From assembly GCA_005793285.1 (NCBI GenBank), contig SXPO01000254.1, positions 1 through 10,926 of the forward strand: a DNA stretch of 10,926 nt, in the 5' to 3' direction. Made by a program: the position numbers and the translations under genes. This document shows, piece after piece, positions 5,467 through 10,926 of the stretch; position 1 is the first letter of the stretch; each line of letters opens with the position of its first letter. Below the pieces are notes generated by a model that was not told the DNA's origin, made no database searches, and worked only from the letters and a program-made list of their open reading frames with translations. The stretch comes from Nitrospiraceae bacterium. GTDB lineage: Bacteria > Nitrospirota > Nitrospiria > Nitrospirales > Nitrospiraceae.

Positions 5467-7188
5467 ATGACAAGCTACAACAAGAAGAAGGGGGAAGACC
5501 GGAATCTTGCCCTGCCCCAGCTCGAAGAGCTTCTCCGGGCAGGTAGAATTAGCCGCCGCAAGTTCTTGCGCAATGCCGCGCTCATGGGGCTGTCCCAGAG
5601 CGGCGCCAGTGCATTGCTAGCAGCCTGTGGAGCTCCCTCGGGACAGGCACTCGCAGCAACTCCAGTGGCAACTCAAGCCCCCGCGGCAACTCAAGCCCCC
5701 GCGGCAACTCAAGCCCCCGCGGCAACCAAGGCGCCCGAGCCGACCGCGACCCCGAAGCCAGCCGGCGGCGTTCTGAACTTCGGCGCCAATGCCCAGCCCG
5801 CCGATCTGGATCCGCACACCACAGGCGACGTGCCTTCTTGGCTGGTGCACTATAACAACATGGAAAGTCTCACCATGCTGGATGAAAAAGAGACCGTGCA
5901 GCCGATGTTGGCCGAATCTTGGGAGGTCTCAGACGACAATAAGACCTTCACCTTCCACCTCAGGAAGGGCGCCAAGTTCCATAATGGCCGAGAAGTCAAG
6001 GCTAGCGACGTCAAGTATAGCTTCGAGCGTATTATGAACCCCGACGTGCCGGCCAGGGCCAAAGGCTACTTCGCTCAACTGGACAAGATTGAGGTCGTGG
6101 ATGATTACACCGTCAAGTTGATCTACAAAGAGGTCTTTGCACCGTTGCTCATCGCCTTGGCCCGACTGGAAACGTCCATCGTGCCCCAGGAAGAAGTTGA
6201 GGCCCAGGGCGGTAAGTTCAAGAACCCAGTGGGATCGGGCCCGTTCAAGTTGGTCGAGCATGTCCCCGACGTGCGCATCCGGCTAGAGAAGTTCCCAGAT
6301 CACTGGCGCAAGGCCCCCTTTCTGGACGGCGTCGTCCACAAGCCCATCGTCGACAACGACGTGCGGGTGGTGAATATCAAGACGGGCGAGATGGACGTCA
6401 TCGGCGTGATCGCTCCCAAAGACGTAGCGAGCCTGCAGAAGACCACCGGCGTCGTCATGGACATCGTGACGGGTACCTTCTGGCCCCACGTGGGGATGAA
6501 CTGCCAGCGTGCACCCTTTGACAACGTCCTGGTTAGGCAGGCCGTCCATTATGGTTTGAACCGGCCTGAGATCAACGAACTCGCCTACTTCGGTCTGATC
6601 ACGCTGTCCGAAACTCCCATCCCTCCCAGCAGTCCCTTTAGCGCCCCTATCAAGCCCTGGCCTTACGATCCCGCTAAGGCCAAACAGTTGCTGGCTCAGG
6701 CCGGCCATCCGAATGGGTTCGACACGGTCATGCGGGTCATCAAGGGGACGTCGGGCATCGAGGTAGTACAGGCGCAACTGAAGCAAATCGGCATCAACAT
6801 CAAGGTGAACGAAGTCGAGTCCAGCGAGTGGTTCAGCGAAGTCTTCAACAAGAGCGACTTCTGGATCACCATGGTGGCTCACGGCAGCAAGATCGATCCC
6901 CATCTTTCTCTCTACGACATCCAGCACTCCGGTGTAGCAGGCAGCAAGAACTACACCAAGTTCGTCGATGAAGAGATGGACAAGGTGCTCGACGCCGGCA
7001 AGGCAACCACTATCTTTGCAGAGCGCAAGAAGTCCTATGACCGGGCGCAGGAGATCCTAGTGGAGCGCAGCGGGTATGTCATGGTAGGCATACAGCCGCA
7101 CCTGTATGCCCGTCGAGCGTACGTGAAAAACTTCGTCTTGATGGGTCCCGGTACCCTGCAATGGTGGGATACTCAGCTCGAGAAGTAG
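5467..7188 (+). CDS. family-5 ABC solute-binding lipoprotein (peptide/organic solute type)
   Basis: 573 aa, full length for the SBP_bac_5 family (about 500-600). Residues 29-35 (SRRKFLR) are a twin-arginine motif. A hydrophobic stretch leads to the lipobox LLAAC with Cys54, so it is probably a Tat-exported lipoprotein held on the outer face of the membrane. Residues 56-99 form a flexible Pro/Ala/Thr linker. The binding fold begins near residue 101 (GGVLNFGANAQPADLDPHTT) and shows the family signatures LAESWEVSDDNKTFTFHLRK, GREVKASDVKYSFERIM, NPVGSGPFKLVEH and VRQAVHYGLNRPEI. It captures the solute and delivers it to the two permeases encoded downstream. The ligand cannot be read from sequence; peptides, nickel, sugars and opines are all known in this family. 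Only a 136-bp gap with a hairpin separates it from the permease genes. Confidence 0.93.
   Translation: MTSYNKKKGEDRNLALPQLEELLRAGRISRRKFLRNAALMGLSQSGASALLAACGAPSGQALAATPVATQAPAATQAPAATQAPAATKAPEPTATPKPAGGVLNFGANAQPADLDPHTTGDVPSWLVHYNNMESLTMLDEKETVQPMLAESWEVSDDNKTFTFHLRKGAKFHNGREVKASDVKYSFERIMNPDVPARAKGYFAQLDKIEVVDDYTVKLIYKEVFAPLLIALARLETSIVPQEEVEAQGGKFKNPVGSGPFKLVEHVPDVRIRLEKFPDHWRKAPFLDGVVHKPIVDNDVRVVNIKTGEMDVIGVIAPKDVASLQKTTGVVMDIVTGTFWPHVGMNCQRAPFDNVLVRQAVHYGLNRPEINELAYFGLITLSETPIPPSSPFSAPIKPWPYDPAKAKQLLAQAGHPNGFDTVMRVIKGTSGIEVVQAQLKQIGINIKVNEVESSEWFSEVFNKSDFWITMVAHGSKIDPHLSLYDIQHSGVAGSKNYTKFVDEEMDKVLDAGKATTIFAERKKSYDRAQEILVERSGYVMVGIQPHLYARRAYVKNFVLMGPGTLQWWDTQLEK
5668..5721 (+). repeat. 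18-bp tandem repeat in the linker, three units
   Basis: GCAACTCAAGCCCCCGCG occurs three times head to tail (5668, 5686, 5704), followed by a partial fourth unit. Each unit encodes ATQAPA. The copies are identical at DNA level, so slippage could change linker length in frame. Confidence 0.9.
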
Positions 7189-7227
7189 GCTGGCGGAGAG
7201 GCAGTCGAGTCCCATTACATAGCGCTG

Positions 7228-7290
7228 GGGTCTCTGATCATGGTCGAACGATGCCGGGCACGCTCGCCATGGACCATCGATCAGAGACCC
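7228..7290 (+). promoter_or_regulatory. intercistronic stem-loop between binding protein and permease genes
   Basis: GGGTCTCTGATCATGGTC (7228-7245) is complementary to GACCATCGATCAGAGACCC (7272-7290): 18 pairs with one bulged base around a 26-nt loop. No T-run follows (TCCTATCCG), so a full terminator is unlikely. In ABC operons such stems commonly protect the upstream message, giving more binding protein than permease. That role is inferred here. Confidence 0.75.
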
Positions 7291-7324
7291 TCCTATCCGT
7301 AGCTATGCTCCGCGGAAGACGGAT

Positions 7325-8269
7325 ATGAAGGCGTATATTGCTCAACGCTTGCTCGCTTCGATCTTCGTGGTTTTCATGGTGGCCACGGCCGTTTTCTTCA
7401 TCATGCGCGTGCTACCCGGAGATCCGGCGGCGGTCATGCTGAGCACCGAGGCGACTCCAGAGACCCTGGCTACGCTACGAAGACAGTTGGGACTGGATCT
7501 ACCTATCCATGTCCAGTACTGGGACTGGTTGATAGCAGTGACTCTTCTGGACTTTGGAGAATCTATCATCCTCAATGAAGACGTGTTGAGTCTGATGCTG
7601 CAGCGACTCCCCGTCACGATACCGCTGGCTATTCTCGCCATGACCGTGGCGACGTTGATCGCCATACCACCCGGCGTCGCCTCGGCCCTTAGGCGCAACA
7701 CCAAGTCCGATATTGCCATCTCTTTGGGCGCCTTCGGCGGTCTGTCGATACCCGACTTTTGGCTAAGCATCTTGCTGATCCTCGTCTTCTCCCTCTATCT
7801 GGACCTACTGCCCCCGGGAGGCTATGTCAGCATCTTTGACGACCCGGGAGAGGGACTCAAGCGGCTGATCCTGCCTTCCGTCGCCCTTGGAGCTTCGTAT
7901 GCCGCCGCGCTGACGCGCATGGTTCGCTCGGGCATGTTGGAGGTCTTGGGTCAAGACTACATCCGGACAGCCCGCTCCAAGGGCTTGACAGAACGAGTCG
8001 TCATCTGGAGACACGCCTTCAAGAACGCCTTGATCCCGGTTGTGACAGTCATGGGGATACAGATCGGCGTCCTCCTAGGGGGAACGGTGGTCATTGAGGA
8101 GATCTTCTCCCTCCCGGGGCTCGGCAGTCTGCTCCTGAATGGCGTCCACCGTCGAGATTTCCCCGTGGTGCAGGCGTGCGTGTTGATCATCGCCGTCATG
8201 TTCAGCGTCGCAAACCTGGTAACCGACATCGTGTATATCTACCTGAACCCGAGGATCCACTATGTATGA
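7325..8269 (+). CDS. ABC transporter permease, DppB/OppB type
   Basis: 314 aa, the normal length. Residues 9-28 are the first membrane helix, followed by the family signature MRVLPGDPA (27-35), RRQLGLDLPIHVQYWDWL (52-69) and further helices near 97-118, 135-160, 183-200, 235-255 and 283-305. The cytoplasmic EAA loop that docks to the ATPase is at 211-243 (DYIRTARSKGLTERVVIWRH, then AFKNALIPVV). The C-terminus LNPRIHYV is the usual 'DPRIRY' ending. It forms one half of the membrane channel with the next gene product. The start has only a weak ribosome binding site (GGAAGACGG), so translation may depend on the operon context. 31 bp separate it from the next gene. Confidence 0.95.
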   Translation: MKAYIAQRLLASIFVVFMVATAVFFIMRVLPGDPAAVMLSTEATPETLATLRRQLGLDLPIHVQYWDWLIAVTLLDFGESIILNEDVLSLMLQRLPVTIPLAILAMTVATLIAIPPGVASALRRNTKSDIAISLGAFGGLSIPDFWLSILLILVFSLYLDLLPPGGYVSIFDDPGEGLKRLILPSVALGASYAAALTRMVRSGMLEVLGQDYIRTARSKGLTERVVIWRHAFKNALIPVVTVMGIQIGVLLGGTVVIEEIFSLPGLGSLLLNGVHRRDFPVVQACVLIIAVMFSVANLVTDIVYIYLNPRIHYV

Positions 8270-8300
8270 CTGAAATAGCCCTCAGCGGCCAGCGACCATC

Positions 8301-9167
8301 ATGACGACTGAGCCACCGCCCAGCGCAAGGGGCCAACTTCGAGATGCCTTTCGAGCGTTCCGCCGCAACCATCTGGCGGCATTCGGCGGCCTTGTGGTGG
8401 CGAGCATCATTCTCCTCGCCGCCGTCGGTCCTCATCTGATGCCCTATGAGTATGATGCGATGAGCGCGCGGGAACGCTTCAGCCCGCCCAGCTGGCGACA
8501 TCCGATGGGCACAGACCAATACGGTCGCGATACGGCGACGCGAGTCACCTACGGGGCAAGGATTAGTGTCCAAGTGGGGCTGATTTCAATCAGCATCGCT
8601 CTCACCATCGGTAGTCTCTTGGGCTTGATCAGCGGCTATTTTGGCGGCACAATAGATGGGGTCATCATGCGCGGCGTGGATGTCATCCTCGCCTTCCCTG
8701 CTGTCCTGCTCGCCCTATTGTTCATGGTCACGTTGGGCACCAGCCTCACCAACGTCATCTGGGCCATTGCCGTCGTCCGCATCCCCGGCTTCGCTCGAGT
8801 GGCTCGGTCCAGCACCCTGGCGATCCGCGAGGAGGAGTATGTTCAGGCCGCAAAAGCCATCGGAGCCCGGGATCTCCGGGTGATACTCCGCCATGTCCTG
8901 CCCAACGCCTTGCCGCCGCTCATCGTGATGGGTTCCATCAGTCTGGCGATTGCCATCCTGGTAGAGGCCACCCTGAGCTTCCTAGGGTTGGGCACGCAGC
9001 CGCCCACGCCCAGTTGGGGCCGCATGCTGAATGAGGCGCGGGGATTCATGCAGCTAGCACCCTGGATGGCTATCTTCCCTGGCTTTGCCATCGCTCTCAC
9101 TGTCTTTGCGCTCAACGTCTTTGGCGACGGACTGCGAGATGCCGTGGATCCAAGACTGAAGCACTAA
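8301..9167 (+). CDS. ABC transporter permease, DppC/OppC type
   Basis: 288 aa, normal for the family. The N-terminal helix at 25-44 is followed by the periplasmic signature HPMGTDQYGRD (67-77) and TRVTYGARISVQVGLIS. The EAA loop is at 180-210 (YVQAAKAIGARDLRVILRHV, then LPNALPPLIVMG). SFLGLGTQPPTPSWGRML (226-243) and FGDGLRDAVDPRLKH at the end are characteristic of DppC. It pairs with the preceding permease in the membrane. Two ATPases would be needed for function, but no gene for them follows: the next start, 25 bp downstream, is an amidohydrolase. A strong ribosome binding site is not obvious before this ATG. Confidence 0.95.
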   Translation: MTTEPPPSARGQLRDAFRAFRRNHLAAFGGLVVASIILLAAVGPHLMPYEYDAMSARERFSPPSWRHPMGTDQYGRDTATRVTYGARISVQVGLISISIALTIGSLLGLISGYFGGTIDGVIMRGVDVILAFPAVLLALLFMVTLGTSLTNVIWAIAVVRIPGFARVARSSTLAIREEEYVQAAKAIGARDLRVILRHVLPNALPPLIVMGSISLAIAILVEATLSFLGLGTQPPTPSWGRMLNEARGFMQLAPWMAIFPGFAIALTVFALNVFGDGLRDAVDPRLKH

Positions 9168-9192
9168 TCCAATAGCGATATGGAGAAAATCT

Positions 9193-10044
9193 ATGATCGT
9201 CGACATTCACTCACACACGCCGAAGTACAAGGATGCGGTTCCGCCGGAACAGATTCACTTTAACACCGTGTGGCGGCCGGACCGGCCGGTTCAGTTGCCC
9301 TACAGTTGGAATGACTACATGCGGGCCATGCAACCCGTGGACAGAGCGGTTGTCTTTGACGTCGCCAGCCTGTCTCAGTCTGGCCGAGTGGATAATCCTA
9401 ACGATGGGACCGCCGAGTTCGTACGAGCTTTTCCCCACAAACTCATCGGCTTCATGTCCGTTCACCCCTACGATCCGGGGTGCCTGGACGAGATCGAGCG
9501 CTCGATTTCCGATCTGGGTTTGCGGGGCATCAAGCTGGGGCCGAACTATCAGAACTTCGATCCTCTGGGTGAGGGCGCGTTCCGCGTCTATCGGCGCGCG
9601 CAGGAATTGGGCTTGCCTATTCTCTTCCATACTGGTACGTCCCCAATGCGCGAGGCCCCTCTGGATTACGCGCATCCACGCCATTTCGATGTGATCGCCG
9701 GCGCATTTCCGGAGCTCAGGATGGTTCTGGCCCATATGTCTCATCCTTGGCAGAGCAGCGCGGTCGCGGTGATCCGGAAGCACCCGCACGTCTATGCCGA
9801 CATCTCTGGACTATTCTACCGGCAATGGTCCTTCTACAACTGTATGAGGCTGGCGGAAGAATGGGGCGTGCTGCCCAAACTGCTCTTCGCCAGTGACTAT
9901 CCGGTTAGCACGGCTCAGGAGAACCTCGATGCCTTGCGCAAACCCAATCAGGCCATAGAGGGGAGCCATCTCCCCCGCATCTCGGAGGCGGCGATGGAAG
10001 AGATCATCTATCGGGATTCTCTCAGCCTGCTGGGCTTGGCGTAG
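9193..10044 (+). CDS. amidohydrolase-2 family metal-dependent hydrolase
   Basis: 283 aa; GGAG at 9182-9185 with 7-nt spacing. It is a TIM-barrel protein of the amidohydrolase-2 (ACMSD-like) family. Visible metal and catalytic residues are H6 and H8 (VDIHSHT), H146 (ILFHTG), H181 and H184 (LAHMSHPW) and D235 (FASDYP). K114 in GIKLGP lies where the family keeps a structural strand. Members hydrolyse or decarboxylate small aromatic, lactone or amide substrates in the cytoplasm. Position in the transport operon suggests it processes the imported compound, which is inference. Length and all the key motifs are complete. Decarboxylase and lactonase activities cannot be told apart from sequence alone. 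Confidence 0.88.
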   Translation: MIVDIHSHTPKYKDAVPPEQIHFNTVWRPDRPVQLPYSWNDYMRAMQPVDRAVVFDVASLSQSGRVDNPNDGTAEFVRAFPHKLIGFMSVHPYDPGCLDEIERSISDLGLRGIKLGPNYQNFDPLGEGAFRVYRRAQELGLPILFHTGTSPMREAPLDYAHPRHFDVIAGAFPELRMVLAHMSHPWQSSAVAVIRKHPHVYADISGLFYRQWSFYNCMRLAEEWGVLPKLLFASDYPVSTAQENLDALRKPNQAIEGSHLPRISEAAMEEIIYRDSLSLLGLA

Positions 10045-10121
10045 GTGAACCTGTGCGCAACGCAGACAAAACATCGGTGCGGATCAATGTATTACTAAGC
10101 GGCAATTTCACCGCCGAGTAG

Positions 10122-10418
10122 GTGGTGAGAATTCGGGACGTCCATCATGAACTCAACGTGTATGGCGAGGAGGGCGGCATCGCCCTGGTCCCCTTGGAGG
10201 GTACGGATGCTACAGAGCTGACCTATCCGCGTTACCTCCCCGAGTTCGACATCGACGCCCTACTGGCATCCATAGAGGTGATCGTCGCCTCTCGCCTGCC
10301 ACGTGACATCCGAAAACGCGCCCCGCGCCTCCGATGGGTGCAGTACCTGGGCGCGGACATCGACCATCTCATGGCTCGCGAAGAGCTCCTGAAGGCGGAG
10401 TTCACCATCACCAACGCC
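10122..10418 (+). pseudogene. D-isomer 2-hydroxyacid dehydrogenase, N-terminal fragment
   Basis: A GTG start 78 bp after the amidohydrolase (a second GTG follows directly; ribosome binding site weak). The 99 codons match the N-terminal catalytic-domain part of D-2-hydroxyacid dehydrogenases: IEVIVASRLPRDIRKRAPRL (51-70), RWVQYLGADIDHL (71-83) and AEFTITNA (92-99), where family members continue with 'SG-x-H'. At that point the reading frame passes without a break into an unrelated sequence. The whole NAD-binding domain and the catalytic Arg/Glu/His are absent, so this piece cannot be an enzyme. An intact gene of about 320 codons would have fitted the operon as an oxidoreductase acting on a 2-hydroxy or 2-oxo acid. 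Confidence 0.75.
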
Positions 10419-10601
10419 CTAGAGACGTTAGCTGAACGAACACTGGCACTCGCACAACTTGAACGAAAAAAGAATCCGGAAGCTGGTTTTACTCCGCAAC
10501 TCTTGGATTTTGTGCGTCCTATCCTCAAGCGCTGCTTCTCATCAGGAATAAAAATAGTAACGGATAGGAAATTCAAACCCACAACCACCTGCAAACGATA
10601 A
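10419..10601 (+). pseudogene. AtuA (DUF1446)-like fragment fused in frame to the dehydrogenase
   Basis: Codons 100-148 of the chimeric ORF read LETLAERTLALAQLERKKNP, EAGFTPQLLDFVRPILKRCF and SSGIKIVTD. This matches the region of AtuA-family proteins where 'YLAE-x-T-x-x-x-LA ... KNP-x-x-GY ... DFV ... ILP ... KGVKVISNAGGVNP' is found, about 45-100 residues from the N-terminus. The 'NAGG' that should follow is replaced from about 10566 by an unrelated tail (RKFKPTTTCKR) and a stop at 10599-10601. AtuA proteins belong to acyclic terpene and related catabolic pathways. The fragment lacks both the N-terminus and most of the protein. Its neighbours suggest an ancestral operon that had both genes. 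Confidence 0.65.
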
Positions 10602-10836
10602 GCGCTGGGCCCGCACCCGTCAAGCACCACTGTGCGCTAACCTGCACCTCGCCATTGCTTAGAGGTAAACGATCACACTTGTTGGATATTCCGAGGGGTA
10701 CGCTCAGCGCAACAGGCGGAAATTACCTAACTTCTGCAGGCCAGCATCGGCAGCCCTAAACATTCAGTGCGATCCGCCACCAGCCACACCACGCCTACTC
10801 ACGCTGCGCCGCGTGTGCCATTACTACAGGGCAGAA
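10602..10836. other. unassigned region
   Basis: About 235 bp between the chimeric ORF and the right-edge fragment. Short open frames exist, but none resembles a known family, and no tRNA, terminator or clear inverted repeat was found. Confidence 0.5.
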
Positions 10837-10926
10837 TTACCAACCCACTGTCTGATCAAACTCCAGTTCCGGGACCGGCTCTGCATCCACATCCACAGGG
10901 GACGTCCGCTGATTATCCCCGGCTTC
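10837..10926 (-). CDS. C-terminal end of an unidentified minus-strand protein (enters from right edge)
   Basis: The minus-strand frame is open from the window edge for 29 codons and ends at TAA 10839-10837. The residues include PVDVDAEPVPELEFDQTVGW at the very end. Acidic tails finishing in 'FDQ-x-x-x-W' are reminiscent of some transposases, but this is a weak impression from memory. It has the same orientation as the IS91-like start at the left edge. If both belonged to the same element type, the segment would be flanked by two copies. Too little is visible to assign a function. Confidence 0.35.
   Translation of the reverse strand, partial: EAGDNQRTSPVDVDAEPVPELEFDQTVGW

Larger units (their letters stand above)
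5151..5538 (+). repeat. tandem duplication, copy 2 (joined to the intact gene)
   Basis: Second unit of the 387-bp tandem repeat. It continues directly into the intact solute-binding protein gene at CTCCGGGCAGG, whereas copy 1 ends CTCCGGCGCGCC at the junction. Confidence 0.92.

Noticed and set aside
5668..5721. Three identical 18-bp units as a CRISPR-like array
   Set aside because: There are no spacers; the units are head to tail and encode the protein linker ATQAPA.
6283..6927. A 214-codon minus-strand open frame
   Set aside because: Antisense shadow of the intact binding-protein gene at 5467-7188.
10630..10690. Second attC-like site (GCTAAC ... GTTGGAT)
   Set aside because: The heptamers match loosely, but there is no inner complementary arm, so no hairpin forms.

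Overview
The window looks like chromosomal accessory DNA from a Chloroflexota-type bacterium (inferred). The two family-5 solute-binding proteins carry a twin-arginine plus lipobox leader followed by a Pro/Ala/Thr linker with repeated ATQAPA units, a style common in that phylum. Most of the DNA is GC-rich. A short AT-rich island near the left edge (about 205-708) looks foreign, with Bacteroidota-like features and an integron attC-like hairpin. No rRNA, tRNA or CRISPR array was seen.

Left part, minus strand. An IS91-like transposase start runs off the left edge (1-178). It abuts a truncated XRE-type regulator (to 326) and the AT-rich island. The island has replaced the 3' end of a first peptide-type solute-binding protein gene (709-2076), which also carries an in-frame amber codon. 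Upstream of it is a GntR/FCD regulator (2119-3005) broken by a frameshift and an ochre codon, with a good sigma70-type promoter (3057-3085). This regulator plus binding-protein unit is decaying.

Middle, plus strand. Two copies of a 70-80 bp hairpin/terminator element (3383-3454, 4085-4163) flank a membrane-anchored SAM methyltransferase that has lost its central Rossmann strands by an in-frame deletion. A small DUF4926-like protein follows (4268-4528). A 387-bp tandem duplication (4756-5538) then repeats a sigma70 promoter, a leader with a possible small upstream ORF, a ribosome binding site and the first 24 codons of the next gene.

Right part, plus strand. An apparently intact operon encodes a Tat-type lipoprotein solute-binding protein (5467-7188), a long intercistronic hairpin, two DppB/DppC-type permeases (7325-8269, 8301-9167) and a metal-dependent amidohydrolase (9193-10044). 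The inferred role is uptake of a small peptide-like or other organic solute and hydrolysis or decarboxylation of it. No ATPase genes are present. The operon ends in an in-frame chimera of a D-2-hydroxyacid dehydrogenase N-terminus and an AtuA (DUF1446) fragment. Beyond it lies unassigned sequence and the C-terminal end of a minus-strand ORF entering from the right. The overall picture is a catabolic transport locus eroded by deletions, point mutations and mobile DNA.
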